Assembly (NCBI GenBank): GCA_029866325.1
Contig: JARWZO010000018.1
Coordinates: 1 to 64,000, forward strand
Direction of reading: 5' to 3'
DNA length: 64,000 nt
Source of the DNA: Fluviicola sp.
Lineage (GTDB): Bacteria > Bacteroidota > Bacteroidia > Flavobacteriales_D > Crocinitomicaceae
In this document: positions 45,645 to 56,412 of the stretch, piece by piece
Layout: each line of letters opens with the position of its first letter
Position numbering within the stretch: position 1 is the first letter of the stretch
The notes under the pieces: model-generated
Databases searched by the model: none
What the model saw: the letters and a program-made list of their open reading frames with translations, nothing else
Told to the model about the DNA's origin: nothing
Made by a program: the position numbers and the translations under genes

Positions 45645-46280
45645 ATGACGCGAAACAATTTGCTTAGTAAACACTTCATCTTATTGGCGATCATTGTCAT
45701 TTTTCACAGTGTCGGTTTGGTTGGACTTTACTCCGGATCGCGTGATTATTTTCTGGAACTCAGTCCGCTAAATCTCTTGATTTCAATCAGCTGTTTGTTA
45801 CTTTCTATGCGCATTTCCACCCGATTGGTCGTTGACTTGTTGCTGGTTGGAATTGTAGGTTTTACCGTAGAATGGATCGGTGTGCATACAGGTTGGTTAT
45901 TCGGTGATTACACGTACGGCGAAAATTTGGGTTGGAAATGGTTGGAAATCCCGCTCATTATCAGCGTTAATTGGATCATGTTAAGTTTCAGTGCCATTGC
46001 CTGTGTCTTGCATTTAAAAATTCCGGACATCCTAAAAGCGCTACTTTCAGCCTTACTGATGACGGGGTTGGACGTATTGATCGAACCGGTTGCCGTTCAA
46101 AGTGATTTTTGGTCGTGGCACAACGGCACAATTCCATTCTACAACTACGTTTGCTGGTTCCTGATTTCATTTCCCGTTCATTATTACCTCTTAAAACGCA
46201 AAACCCCCGAACAAAACAAGGTTACAATTGGTTTATTTGTTGTATTGGTTGTATTTTTCGGTATTCTAAACTGTAGATAA
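45645..46280 (+). CDS. CruF-like carotenoid biosynthesis membrane protein (DUF422)
   Basis: A 211-residue protein with about seven hydrophobic segments. It matches the carotenoid biosynthesis DUF422/CruF family: the loop VEWIGVHTGWLFGDYTYG and TGLDVLIEPVAVQSDFWSW are the conserved parts. CruF-type members hydrate carotenoid end groups; in flavobacteria the exact substrate of this protein is not settled. First gene of a tightly coupled three-gene carotenoid operon: its stop overlaps the next start by one base. The chemistry here is inferred from family membership and neighbours. Confidence 0.85.
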   Translation: MTRNNLLSKHFILLAIIVIFHSVGLVGLYSGSRDYFLELSPLNLLISISCLLLSMRISTRLVVDLLLVGIVGFTVEWIGVHTGWLFGDYTYGENLGWKWLEIPLIISVNWIMLSFSAIACVLHLKIPDILKALLSALLMTGLDVLIEPVAVQSDFWSWHNGTIPFYNYVCWFLISFPVHYYLLKRKTPEQNKVTIGLFVVLVVFFGILNCR

Positions 46281-46759
46281 TGTTTTGGTGGGGACCTTTT
46301 GTGTTAATTGCTGCGTTCTTCATCATGGAATTCATGGCGTGGGCAACACACCGATTTGTCATGCACGGGCTCATGTGGTATTTCCATGCAGATCATCATG
46401 TGGAAAGACCCGGTTTCTTTGAGCGCAACGATGTGTTTTTTCTCATTTATGCCATTCCGTCGTGGTTGTGCATCATGCTTGGAATGATGGCTGATAATTA
46501 CGTTCCCGTATGGATTGGTTATGGCATTGCAGCTTACGGCTTTGCTTATTTCATGATTCACGATGTGTACATTCACCGCCGGTTCAAATGGCTGCGTGAT
46601 ATTGATCATCCGTATTTTATGGCCATCAGAAAAGCGCATAAAGTGCACCACAAACACCTCGGAAAAGAACAGGGCGAATGCTTCGGAATGCTCATTGTTC
46701 CCAGAAAATATTACCGAGAAGCGAAAACTACTTTTCGGCGTAAATACGGTAAAGCATGA
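46280..46759 (+). CDS. crtZ: Beta-carotene hydroxylase (fatty acid hydroxylase superfamily)
   Basis: A 159-residue di-iron membrane enzyme that adds hydroxyl groups to beta-carotene rings, yielding zeaxanthin. The iron-binding histidine clusters are visible: HRFVMH (H24, H29), HADHH (H36, H39, H40), HDVYIHRR and HKVHHKH. Length matches CrtZ. Overlaps both neighbours by 1-4 bases, so translation is coupled. With the lycopene cyclase behind it, it supports zeaxanthin-type pigment production; phytoene synthase and desaturase genes are not in this window. Confidence 0.93.
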   Translation: MFWWGPFVLIAAFFIMEFMAWATHRFVMHGLMWYFHADHHVERPGFFERNDVFFLIYAIPSWLCIMLGMMADNYVPVWIGYGIAAYGFAYFMIHDVYIHRRFKWLRDIDHPYFMAIRKAHKVHHKHLGKEQGECFGMLIVPRKYYREAKTTFRRKYGKA

Positions 46760-47463
46760 GTCTTTATTTGTGGATCATTGTAGGAAGCATTGCCGGACCT
46801 TTGGCCTTGAGTTTCGATCAAAAAGTCCGATTCTTTCAGTATTGGAAAGCGCTTTTCCCCGCAATTATTTTGGTGGCAATCGGTTTTCTTTGTTGGGATG
46901 AATACTTTGCCAGACTCGAGATTTGGGGATTTACCTCAGACTACGTTACCGGAATTTACTTCGGGAAACTTCCCTTGGAAGAATGCCTCTTTTTTCTGGT
47001 TGTTCCTTATGCCTGTGTGTTTGTCTACGAAGTCATCAAGGCTTATTTCCCAAAACGAAAAACGGCCGTTCTAGCGCGATTGTTTGCGTTTTTAATGGTC
47101 TTCAGCGGCATGTACCTCGGCATTGTGTACTTGGATAATTGGTACACGGCAAGCGCATGCATTCTTTCTTCCATGATGATTCTGGGACTTTATTTTGTGG
47201 GGAAAGCTCCTTGGTTCGGTGATTTTGCGTTGACGTTTTTGGTTGTACTGATTCCTTTCCTCATTGTCAATGGTATTTTAACCGGAATGGTTACCGAAAA
47301 TCCGGTGGTTTGGTACAATTCAGAGCACATCATCGGCTTTCGAATCATCACGATTCCTCTAGAAGACATCTATTACAATCTGTGTATGTTGCTTCCAATC
47401 ATTGCGATCTATGAGTGGCTAAAAACCAAATTCAAATTGCACAAAAAAGTCCGATCTGTATAA
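46756..47463 (+). CDS. Lycopene cyclase, fused CrtYc-CrtYd type
   Basis: A 235-residue membrane protein with about seven helices and two copies of the lycopene cyclase domain (TIGR03462-like), the single-chain form of the actinobacterial CrtYc/CrtYd pair. Each half carries the conserved acidic motif: LPLEECLFFLVVP (~70) and IPLEDIYYNL (~208). It converts lycopene to beta-carotene, the substrate of the hydroxylase before it. The ATG overlaps the crtZ stop by 4 bases. Convergent with the lipocalin-like gene. Confidence 0.92.
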   Translation: MSLYLWIIVGSIAGPLALSFDQKVRFFQYWKALFPAIILVAIGFLCWDEYFARLEIWGFTSDYVTGIYFGKLPLEECLFFLVVPYACVFVYEVIKAYFPKRKTAVLARLFAFLMVFSGMYLGIVYLDNWYTASACILSSMMILGLYFVGKAPWFGDFALTFLVVLIPFLIVNGILTGMVTENPVVWYNSEHIIGFRIITIPLEDIYYNLCMLLPIIAIYEWLKTKFKLHKKVRSV

Positions 47464-47497
47464 CAAACCGGACTCCACAATAAATCAGATGATTTCT

Positions 47498-47905
47498 TTA
47501 TTTTGCTTCGTACTTATAAATATAATTGTCATCGTCTTGTAACCAAAGTTCTTTGCTTTTAAGGCGTAGAATGGTGAAATCAGCAGAAACAGGTGTACCA
47601 AAAATTTCGTAAGTAGTTCTTACTTTTTCTTTATCTGAGGTAAACTCCCATGTTCCGGAAATAGTTGTACTACCGTCAGTTGCTTTTACCGTTCCATCTT
47701 TTTCAAATGTAAGAATATCATCATCGGTGTCAGCTGTTGTGAGGCTTCCGTAAACCGTCTCTTTCAAATCCCAATCGCCAACCAAACGTGATTTCTTGGT
47801 AAGTAAAGAAAAACCTGGACCTTCTTCATACTTTCCACAAGAAGGAGTTGATAGAATCGTTGCTCCGAGAATGGCCACGAAACCTAGTAGTTTTAGTGTT
47901 TTCAT
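47498..47905 (-). CDS. Lipocalin-like lipoprotein
   Basis: A 135-residue protein with a lipobox (STPSC, lipidated Cys ~23) followed by a small lipocalin-like barrel: LVGDWDLKETVYG near 42, then repeated strands ending LWLQDDDNYIYKYEAK. Such small lipocalin-like lipoproteins are frequent in Bacteroidota; ligand and role unknown. It has its own promoter box and lies within the segment bounded by the two direct copies of the 340-bp repeat. Confidence 0.82.
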   Translation of the reverse strand: MKTLKLLGFVAILGATILSTPSCGKYEEGPGFSLLTKKSRLVGDWDLKETVYGSLTTADTDDDILTFEKDGTVKATDGSTTISGTWEFTSDKEKVRTTYEIFGTPVSADFTILRLKSKELWLQDDDNYIYKYEAK

Positions 47906-47930
47906 AGTAAAATTGAATATTGTTATGGTG

Positions 47931-47938
47931 CAAATTTA
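47931..47938 (-). promoter_or_regulatory. -7 promoter box of the lipoprotein gene
   Basis: TAAATTTG on the minus strand fits TAnnTTTG exactly, 25 nt before the start codon at 47905. The -33 element is not clear. Confidence 0.5.
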
Positions 47939-47966
47939 GGGAAAAGTGCAGAAGGAGGTTAAAAAA

Positions 47967-48328
47967 AATTGATTAGTCTTAATCATACCACTATATTATT
48001 TTAGTAAAATCAAAAATTCGTAACACATTGCCTTCTATTAATCGATTATTTAGCTTAAGGACAGCGCCAATTCAAGGAAGCGACGTAAGAAAAATGGCTG
48101 TTTCGTTGTGTTTTGTCAAAAGCGCTAAAACGTACAGCGTTTGCCAAAACTGCTGTGCGTTGCGTTTCAGATCCTGATCTGCCACTTTTGACCTTAAAAC
48201 ACAGAAAGAGCCATTTTTTACGAGCGGCTTAGAATGGCGCAAAAGGATGTTTTGCTTACTTTTTCAAGTCCGCCGCGGCGGAGCAAAAAGTAAGAGAAAA
48301 TTGTGGTACGATTGAGACCAATCAAAAA
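47967..48328 (+). repeat. ~340-bp dispersed palindromic repeat, copy 2
   Basis: Direct copy of the 45285-45615 element. A 17-bp block at 47967-47983 (TTGATTAGTCTTAAT core) is shared with the far end of copy 3 (63080-63096), so the element is longer than the part shared with copy 1. Same internal palindromes and same GC-rich TCCGCCGCGGCGGA apex as copy 1. It fills the 440-nt gap up to the polyprenyl synthase stop. Confidence 0.9.
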
Positions 48329-48345
48329 AAAATGCTAAATAACAA

Positions 48346-49310
48346 TTAGAGATCCCGATTCATTAAAAACTCCGAGAGTTGCTGCAAGGGTTGTTTTATT
48401 TCAGCAGGAACATCCAATTCAGTCAACGCGTGAAGTGCTTGCTGATAATAACTGTTCATGATTTCCTTTACCTGCTTCACCGCTCCCAATTCTTCAAACA
48501 GCTGTTTTGCCGTATCTATTTTTTGCTGATCGGCTGGCATGTTGAGTAAACCGGAAACACGTGAATCATTGTTTGCCGATGCCAATCGCTGTGCGGTGAG
48601 CAACAACAAGGTTTTTTTGTTGGAAAGTATATCGCCGCCAACCTGTTTGCCGAATTTCTCCGGATCGGCGTATAAGTCTAATATATCATCCTGGATCTGA
48701 AAAGCAATACCCAACTGAACCCCGAAATCGCGCAACAACTGACATGTTGTTTCCGATTGGCGACCCAAAATAGCGCCGAATTCCAAAGCACATCCTAATA
48801 AAACGGAAGTCTTCAACCGAATCATTTCGATATAGGCTTCTTCGGTTACGTGAACAGCAGTTTCAAAATCCATGTCCATTTGCTGGCCTTCGCACACTTC
48901 TCTTGCAGTATTGTTGAATCGTGACAGCAATAGCGCCAAACGTTCGTCAGAATAAGCCGTAAGTTGCTCATACGCTTCGGTAAACAATACATCACCCGAC
49001 AAAATGGCGATATCGTTGTTCCATTTCGTATGAATGGTCGGTTTTCCTCTTCTTACAGGTGCCGCATCCATAATATCATCGTGAATCAGCGAAAAATTAT
49101 GGAAAAACTCAATGCACAGTGCAGCCGGTAAACTTTCTTCTTTCGGAATATCAAACAAATCACCTGCCATAATGGTCAATGCAGGTCTGATGCGTTTGCC
49201 GCCTAAAGTCATAAAATACCGAAGCGGATCGTAGAGATTGGCCGGTTGAGCAGGAAAACGATAGGAGGAAACGGCATCTTCAATATAGACGCCGAGTGTT
49301 TGAACGGTTG

Positions 49311-49314
<4 letters not shown>
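48346..49314 (-). CDS. Polyprenyl (isoprenyl) diphosphate synthase
   Basis: A 322-residue trans-prenyltransferase that extends isoprenoid chains from isopentenyl diphosphate. The two aspartate motifs are DDIMD (79-83) and DDILD (209-213), with GKRIRP at 39-44 and a conserved GQQMDMDF. Chain length cannot be read safely; a geranylgeranyl or farnesyl product would feed the carotenoid operon on the other side of repeat copy 2 (inference). It overlaps the end of the rfbA gene by 4 bases and belongs to the operon 52893 > 48346. Confidence 0.92.
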
Positions 49315-50177
<863 letters not shown>

Positions 50178-50178
50178 G

Positions 50179-52893
50179 CTATTCCGTGTCTTTTGATGGT
50201 GTTTCTTTTTCCTCCGAATCATCGGCTTCTTCTTTCGTAGAAGGATGATTGGCTGGTGATGCCTGATCCCATTCGTCTGAACGAACTTCCAACATACCCA
50301 AATCGATGTCTTCCTCTTCGTCGTACAACTCAAAGTAAGGTTCTTCAAACGATTTGGTAGTCAATCTGCGTTCCAATGAAAGCAACAAACAAGGCAAGAT
50401 AACCATGTTGGTAAACAAGGCGATCAAGTACGTCAATGAAGATAAATAACCGAGAGCTTGTGTTCCTCCAAACTGTGAGAACACGAATACGATGAATCCG
50501 AAGAACAAAATCACGGACGTGTAAATGATACTCAAACCGCTTTCGCGAATCGAGATGGCCACACATTCCTTGAGATCCCATTTTTTCTGTTTCAACTCCT
50601 GACGGTAACGTGCCAAGAAGTGAATTGTATTATCAACCGTGATTCCCAATGCAATGGAGAAAATCAACAAGGTAGAAGGTTTGAGCGGAATGCCGAACCA
50701 GCCCATAATTCCTGCGGTCATGATCAGTGGGATGATATTCGGGATCATCGAAACCACCACCATTCTGAAGGAGTAAAACAAGATACTCATCAGCAAAGCA
50801 ATGGAAATGATCGCGAAGAAAATACTGGAAAAGAGGTTTTCTACCAGGTATTGTGTTCCTTCTGAAGCTACAACTGATGTTCCGGTAAGTTTCACATCAA
50901 AATACTCTTGATCGATGGCATGTCGCATCAAGGTATCGATGTTTTTCCGACCGATGTATTTTTTGATCAATTCCGGATCCGAGTCAAAAGCCTGCTGCTT
51001 ATCTACATCACCATTTGAAATTTCCGCTGTTAATGAGTTATAGATCCGCGGATAATAATCGATAATGGAATCGTAATAGTGCTTTTTACCCGAAGTTGCT
51101 TTTTTGTAAAGGCGCTCAATCTCGGGTTTATCCGGATTCATAATCAAATCGATCTTACGCTTGATCTGTTTGACCTTATCGGCTACTTCATACGAACCGA
51201 TATCGCGCATTTGAGTACGAACACGCACTACGTATTGGGTCGTATCCACCAATTCTTTTAGCGAGAATGTCGAATTTCCGTTGGCATTGATGTTCTTGAT
51301 GTACTTTTTCAATGAAAGCATATCGCCACGCGAAATGATCTTGTATTGTTTCGGATTGTTTCCGTAATAGGCCATGTTGATCACTTTCAGCAAATCCACA
51401 ATGGAAATACTTTTAGCAAACAAAGAGTCTTTGGCAAACAATTCCTGAACTTCTTCAACTTTGGTAAGCGTACCTTTCGATTTACTGAACAAGCGTCCCT
51501 GCTCTTTGTAGTCGATCATGACTTCAAATGGCACGGCACCTCCGAAATTGGATTCGATGAACTGAATGTCTTTCAGGATCGGGTCTCCGGCAGGTAAATC
51601 GCCTGTGATATTTCCGGTTACTTTGATCTTGTAAACCCCGAATGTACTTACGACAATGATAACTGCGGAAATCCAATAAACCCACGGACGTTTGAACGAC
51701 GTGATGTAGACTAGTTTTTTCAACAAACCTACAGCTGCCTTGCGATCAAGATGTTTTAAGTGACGTTCTTTCGGGTTTCTAGAGAAAGATGCCAATACAG
51801 GAATCAAACACAGCGAAACGATGAAACATAGCATGATGTTGATCGAGGAGATCACACCAAATTCGTAAAATTTCTCTGAATTGGTAAACAAGAACGTAAT
51901 GAACCCGAGTGCGGTAGTAACATTTGTGAGGAACATGGCTGTTCCCGTTTTTTTAATCACACGGTGCAATGCTTTTGCTTTGTTCTTGTGATGCTGATAT
52001 TCTTGGTGGTATTTGTTGTAAAGGTAGATACAGTTTGGAATCCCGATAACGATCATCAGCGTTGGAATCAAAGCCATGATGATGGACAAGTTGTAGCCCA
52101 ACATCCCAATAGTTCCAAGCGACCAAACCACGGTAACCAATACCACAATATTGCAAATAATCGTTACACGGATCGAACGGAAAAAGAAATACATCAACAA
52201 TGACGAGACAATGATCGACAAGCCGATGAACACATACATTTCGTTCAATACGCGTTTCCCAATCAATACACGCATGTGCGGCAACCCAGCAAAGTGGGCT
52301 TTCCCAAATTCTTTCTCGTACGATTGAGCCAATGTCTCAATGTCGATCACAACATTTTGCTTGGTTTTATCGGTAAGGAATTCCTCTTCGATTTTCACCA
52401 TCATCAAACTTACATTCGTCTTCGGGTTGTAAAGAATGTCTTTGTAGAGCGGGTAAAGTCGAATCTCTTGTTTGATTTTTTCTATTCCCTTATCGCCATA
52501 AGTCGTATCATAGAAAATAGGGCGGAATTCGAACATGCTTTTTTCAATATTGTTGGTAATACTGAAAAGATGTGCTTCTGAAGTGACAGCTAATACCCCA
52601 CGAATCTTATTGATGGAATCGCCCAATTCTTTCCACTTCTTGAAGTGACTTTCTGTGTAAAGTGAGTCGTCTTTTATGGCAATGACCAGCGACGAACCGT
52701 CTTCCCCAAACATTTCTTTGAAATGAATGTAAGTAGCTTGCGCCTCGGTATCTTTTGGCAACATGTTACCGTACTTGTTGTCAATTTTAAGTCCGGTAAG
52801 TGTGTAGTAGCCAAATAAAACGGTTAGTAATGCATGGAGTGCAAGAATTAAAAATCGATTCCGAAGTATGATATTGGCTACTTTATTCCACAT
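50179..52893 (-). CDS. RND-superfamily (MMPL/HAE3-type) transporter
   Basis: A 904-residue inner-membrane protein with twelve expected helices in two repeats of one plus five, each with a large external loop (~35-215 and ~425-650). Motifs typical of the HAE3/MMPL group: [20 protein letters not shown] in the first half and [18 protein letters not shown] in the second. Acidic cytosolic tail (~850-904). Members export lipids or hopanoids in some bacteria; the cargo here is unknown. First gene of the operon with rfbA and the prenyl synthase. Confidence 0.9.
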   Translation of the reverse strand: MWNKVANIILRNRFLILALHALLTVLFGYYTLTGLKIDNKYGNMLPKDTEAQATYIHFKEMFGEDGSSLVIAIKDDSLYTESHFKKWKELGDSINKIRGVLAVTSEAHLFSITNNIEKSMFEFRPIFYDTTYGDKGIEKIKQEIRLYPLYKDILYNPKTNVSLMMVKIEEEFLTDKTKQNVVIDIETLAQSYEKEFGKAHFAGLPHMRVLIGKRVLNEMYVFIGLSIIVSSLLMYFFFRSIRVTIICNIVVLVTVVWSLGTIGMLGYNLSIIMALIPTLMIVIGIPNCIYLYNKYHQEYQHHKNKAKALHRVIKKTGTAMFLTNVTTALGFITFLFTNSEKFYEFGVISSINIMLCFIVSLCLIPVLASFSRNPKERHLKHLDRKAAVGLLKKLVYITSFKRPWVYWISAVIIVVSTFGVYKIKVTGNITGDLPAGDPILKDIQFIESNFGGAVPFEVMIDYKEQGRLFSKSKGTLTKVEEVQELFAKDSLFAKSISIVDLLKVINMAYYGNNPKQYKIISRGDMLSLKKYIKNINANGNSTFSLKELVDTTQYVVRVRTQMRDIGSYEVADKVKQIKRKIDLIMNPDKPEIERLYKKATSGKKHYYDSIIDYYPRIYNSLTAEISNGDVDKQQAFDSDPELIKKYIGRKNIDTLMRHAIDQEYFDVKLTGTSVVASEGTQYLVENLFSSIFFAIISIALLMSILFYSFRMVVVSMIPNIIPLIMTAGIMGWFGIPLKPSTLLIFSIALGITVDNTIHFLARYRQELKQKKWDLKECVAISIRESGLSIIYTSVILFFGFIVFVFSQFGGTQALGYLSSLTYLIALFTNMVILPCLLLSLERRLTTKSFEEPYFELYDEEEDIDLGMLEVRSDEWDQASPANHPSTKEEADDSEEKETPSKDTE

Positions 52894-52913
52894 AATTGTT
52901 CACTGTAAGGTCA

Positions 52914-52943
52914 CAAATTTAACACAATTAGATGGGCAGGCAA
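52914..52943 (-). promoter_or_regulatory. Promoter of the RND-rfbA-prenyl synthase operon
   Basis: Minus-strand TTG (52943-52941), a 19-nt spacer, then TAAATTTG (52921-52914), 20 nt before the start codon at 52893. Both elements fit the Bacteroidota consensus. Confidence 0.6.
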
Positions 52944-52948
52944 GTTAA

Positions 52949-54982
52949 CTATTTTAAATAACTGTCAAGCCATTCGAAATACGTTCTGTACCATAACACC
53001 CCATTTTGTGGCTTGGTGATCCAGTGGCCTTCATCGGGGAAATACAAATATTTACTTGGTATTCCTTTGAGTTGCAATGCCTGAAACGCTTGCATGCCTT
53101 CCGATTCGGGAACCCGAAAGTCTTTTCCGCCGTGAATTACCAACATCGGTGTGTTCCACTTATCAACTAAAAGGTGTGGACTATTTTTCAGGTAAAGTTC
53201 TTTATTTTCAGGCTTCCAATAGGGTCCGCCAATATCGAAATTGGCAAAAAACAACTCTTCGGTAGTCCCATACCAGCTCTCCAAATTGAACAAACCACAG
53301 TGTGAAACAAAGGTTTTAAATCGGTTGTTGTGGATTCCCGCCAGGTAATAAACCGAGTAACCACCGTAAGAAGCACCAACAGCTCCCAGCTTGTTTTTGT
53401 CAATGTACGATTCTGTTGTTGTCAATGAATCAACGGTTACGAGGTAATCACGCATGGCTTGTCCGCCCCAATCTTTTGAAATAGCATCGTTCCATTCCTG
53501 ACCGAAACCGGGTAAGCCACGACGATTCGGCGCCATGATTACGTAACCGTTCGATGCCATGAGTAGGAAATTCCAACGGTAGGAGAAATACTGACTCACC
53601 GGACTTTGCGGCCCGCCCTGGCAATACAACAAGGCCGGGTATTTAGCTTTTGCATCAAAGTTTGGAGGAAGAATCACCCAAACCAACATTTTTTTACCGT
53701 CGGTGGTCGTGATCCATTTTTCGGTAACGGTTGGCAATGCTATCGTCGACATCAATTCTTTGTTGATCGCAGTCAATTGTTTCTGCGCTCCGTTTTTCAA
53801 TGTGATTTGCCAAATATCCGTTGGAGCCACCATTGATTGGCGCTCTACGATGACGCGATCTTTCAAAACACTGAAAGAAAGAATATCACATACCTCAGTA
53901 GTAACCTGTCGCGTCTTAGCGGTTTTCAAATCAACCTCAAATAATTGTTTCGTTCCTTTTACTGCAGCTGTAAAGTAAATGAACTGACCTTTAGCATTCC
54001 ACACAAACGATTCAACGCTCAAATCCAAACCACGCGTTACATCTTCTTCCAATCCGGTAGCGATGTTGCGCACCATGATTCTGTTCTTATCGGCCTCAAA
54101 ACCGTCGCGGGCCATACTCAGATAAGCCAGTTTTGCATTATCCGGACTAACTCTCGGATTGGTATCGTAACCCTTGTGTTGCTCAGTAATGCAGGTTGTT
54201 GCTCCGCTTTTTACGTCATACGCATAAATCTGACTATCGGTGCTTTGTGCAAATTCTTTTCCGATTTTTTTCTTGGTCGAATAATAGAGTGTTTTGCCAT
54301 CTTGACTAAACGTCACATCGTCAATTCCACCAAACGGAGGAGTAACAGCTGCATACGGTTCACCATTCAATACATCGCCTTTTGCAGTATAAGTAGTCCC
54401 TGATTTTTCATACAAAAACAAGTGCAATGCTTTTTCACCTTGCCAAGCATTCCAATGGCGGTACATCAAATCATCTTCAATGCGCGCTTGTGTTTTCGGA
54501 AGATCGGGGTGAAGATCATGCACTGTTTGACGCACTTTTACCGGCTGAAGCGTCGCAATATACTCTTGATTTGCCGAAAAGGTAAATCCTTCTATTTCAT
54601 CAGTGTCAAAGGGGTAAACTACAGTCGGCAACTTGTCAGTACCCGGTTTCATCTTGACCAATTCGGTTCTGTCTTTTACCGAACGCAGCCACCACAACGT
54701 ATTGGTTTTATCCCAAACCACATTCCAGAAAGCGTCAGCTGGTGTGAATAACTCGGTTGTTGCCCCCGAAGTCAAATCCATCAAATAACCGGTTGTTTTA
54801 CCGCTGTTAGCTGCTACATCGTAACTGGTTGATTGATAAAAGACCCATTTTTCATCAGAAGAAACTGCTGTTCCCGACAACCGCTTGAGTTTCCAAAGGT
54901 GGTCAACGGTGAACAATTCTTTTTGTGAAAATCCGACGCTGAACGTAAAAAGAGCAATCAGAAAAAACAGAATCTTTTTCAT
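52949..54982 (-). CDS. Secreted S9-family serine peptidase (dipeptidyl/acylaminoacyl-peptidase type)
   Basis: The start at 54982 (MKKILFFLIAL) gives a signal peptide (~1-20) and 677 residues. An N-terminal beta-propeller (~25-410) precedes an alpha/beta-hydrolase domain (~430-677). The catalytic triad is visible: S538 in GASYGG, D621 in GGKDFRVP and H653 in DEGHWI. Such enzymes cleave short peptides in the periplasm. Monocistronic: a nested palindrome separates it from hflX upstream, and the exporter's promoter lies just downstream. Confidence 0.93.
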   Translation of the reverse strand: MKKILFFLIALFTFSVGFSQKELFTVDHLWKLKRLSGTAVSSDEKWVFYQSTSYDVAANSGKTTGYLMDLTSGATTELFTPADAFWNVVWDKTNTLWWLRSVKDRTELVKMKPGTDKLPTVVYPFDTDEIEGFTFSANQEYIATLQPVKVRQTVHDLHPDLPKTQARIEDDLMYRHWNAWQGEKALHLFLYEKSGTTYTAKGDVLNGEPYAAVTPPFGGIDDVTFSQDGKTLYYSTKKKIGKEFAQSTDSQIYAYDVKSGATTCITEQHKGYDTNPRVSPDNAKLAYLSMARDGFEADKNRIMVRNIATGLEEDVTRGLDLSVESFVWNAKGQFIYFTAAVKGTKQLFEVDLKTAKTRQVTTEVCDILSFSVLKDRVIVERQSMVAPTDIWQITLKNGAQKQLTAINKELMSTIALPTVTEKWITTTDGKKMLVWVILPPNFDAKAKYPALLYCQGGPQSPVSQYFSYRWNFLLMASNGYVIMAPNRRGLPGFGQEWNDAISKDWGGQAMRDYLVTVDSLTTTESYIDKNKLGAVGASYGGYSVYYLAGIHNNRFKTFVSHCGLFNLESWYGTTEELFFANFDIGGPYWKPENKELYLKNSPHLLVDKWNTPMLVIHGGKDFRVPESEGMQAFQALQLKGIPSKYLYFPDEGHWITKPQNGVLWYRTYFEWLDSYLK

Positions 54983-55003
54983 TTGGTATTTTTTTGAGGA
55001 AAC

Positions 55004-55011
55004 CAAAAATA
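55004..55011 (-). promoter_or_regulatory. Possible -7 promoter box of the S9 peptidase gene
   Basis: TATTTTTG on the minus strand fits TAnnTTTG, 21 nt before the start codon at 54982. No -33 TTTG at ideal spacing. Confidence 0.45.
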
Positions 55012-55060
55012 GGGGAAAAATCCCAGTTAGGGGTGAATTAACCACAATTGAATTGGACTC

Positions 55061-55184
55061 CCACAGATGCGCAGATTAGGCTCGGCTAACGCCCTCGCTT
55101 TATTTGCAGCACATAATGAAGTGATAATGCACGCTATTCAAAATGCGCTGCCGTTAGGAGCGCAAAAAATCTGTGCATCTGTGG
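55061..55184. repeat. Nested palindromic element (copy B)
   Basis: 17-bp outer arms (55061-55077 and 55168-55184, CCACAGATGCGCAGATT type, one mismatch) and weaker inner arms around CTAACG/CGTTAG. The inner right half, GCCGTTAGG, and the overall layout match copy A at 6751-6892, whereas the outer arms differ. It lies between hflX and the peptidase gene. Non-coding. Confidence 0.7.
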
Positions 55185-55201
55185 TATGCAAAAGCCTGGG
55201 A

Positions 55202-56401
55202 CTAGTACAAAAAATTATTAAACGGATATCGGATCGCGAAGATGCGCTTGATCTCTTTGTACATCGTTTCGCGCAGTTCTTCCACGTTTGTTTTGTCGGA
55301 AGCAGAAATGAAGACACATTTGGTAGCATCCAGTTTCGACATCCAGGTGCGTTTCAATTCTTCTAGGGAAATATTCTCAGCCGTAAGAGGACTCGGATCA
55401 TCTTTGTCTTTCGGAACGTATTGATACGCATCGATTTTGTTAAACACAAGCAAGGTCGGTTTATCGCTGTTATCCAATTCCAATAAGGTTTCCTGTACCA
55501 CTTTCAGGTGATCTTCGAAGTTCGGATGCGAAATATCCACTACATGAATCAGCAAATCGGCTTCGCGCACCTCATCCAAGGTCGATTTAAACGATTCCAC
55601 CAACTGATGGGGCAATTTGCGGATAAATCCAACGGTATCGGTGAGTAGAAACGGAAGGTTTTCGATCACCACTTTACGAACGGTTGTATCCAGCGTTGCA
55701 AACAACTTGTTTTCGGCAAACACATCCGATTTACTCAGTAAGTTCATCAACGTGCTTTTTCCTACGTTGGTATAACCGACCAATGCAACGCGCACCAACT
55801 GCCCGCGATTGCCGCGCTGAACCGACATTTGTTTGTCGATTTCTTTCAGTTTTTCCTTCAATAAAGCAATCCTGTCTTGAACGATACGACGGTCGGTTTC
55901 AATCTGAGATTCACCCGGACCACGAAGCCCGATCCCTCCTTTTTGTCGTTCAAGGTGCGTCCACAAACGTTTCAAACGCGGCAACATGTATTGCATTTGC
56001 GCCAGTTCGACTTGTGTTTTGGCATGTGAGGTTCGCGCTCTGCTGGCAAAAATATCCAGAATCAAAATGTTGCGATCCAACACCTTACATTCCAATTCTT
56101 TTTCAATATTTCGTAATTGCGATGGAGATAATTCGTCATCGAAAATCACCATATCAATCTCGTTTTCCTTGATATAGACACGGATTTCTTCCAGTTTACC
56201 TGTTCCCACAAATGTGCGGGCATTCGGCAATGGCAATTTTTGCACAAATCGTTTTACCGAAATTGCACCGGCCGTTTCGGCGAGGAATTCCAACTCGTCC
56301 AAATACTCCCGAGATTGTTCTTCGGTGTTGGAAGAGGTAATAATACCAACTAAAACACAACGTTCTTCCGTTGCGTCAACCAATACGTGACCTTCGCTCA
56401 T
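55202..56401 (-). CDS. hflX: GTPase HflX
   Basis: A 399-residue cytosolic ribosome-associated GTPase that splits or rescues stalled ribosomes under stress. The N-terminal HflX domain ends with the family motif RGPGESQIETD (160-170), followed by the GTPase domain: G1 GYTNVGKST (209-217), DTVGF, and NKID. Full length for the family. Its start lies 11 nt after the cytochrome lipoprotein stop, so the three genes 57185 > 55202 may be one operon. Confidence 0.95.
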   Translation of the reverse strand: MSEGHVLVDATEERCVLVGIITSSNTEEQSREYLDELEFLAETAGAISVKRFVQKLPLPNARTFVGTGKLEEIRVYIKENEIDMVIFDDELSPSQLRNIEKELECKVLDRNILILDIFASRARTSHAKTQVELAQMQYMLPRLKRLWTHLERQKGGIGLRGPGESQIETDRRIVQDRIALLKEKLKEIDKQMSVQRGNRGQLVRVALVGYTNVGKSTLMNLLSKSDVFAENKLFATLDTTVRKVVIENLPFLLTDTVGFIRKLPHQLVESFKSTLDEVREADLLIHVVDISHPNFEDHLKVVQETLLELDNSDKPTLLVFNKIDAYQYVPKDKDDPSPLTAENISLEELKRTWMSKLDATKCVFISASDKTNVEELRETMYKEIKRIFAIRYPFNNFLY

Positions 56402-56412
56402 TGTAAGATTAT

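Noticed and set aside
45285-48328. Composite transposon around the carotenoid genes
   Set aside because: No transposase, no clear terminal inverted repeats or target duplications; direct repeats alone do not establish transposition.
53945-54403. 152-codon frame antisense to the S9 peptidase gene
   Set aside because: Complementary shadow with cysteine/serine-rich, non-protein-like composition.
55684-56172. 162-codon frame antisense to hflX
   Set aside because: A complementary shadow of a strongly conserved GTPase gene.
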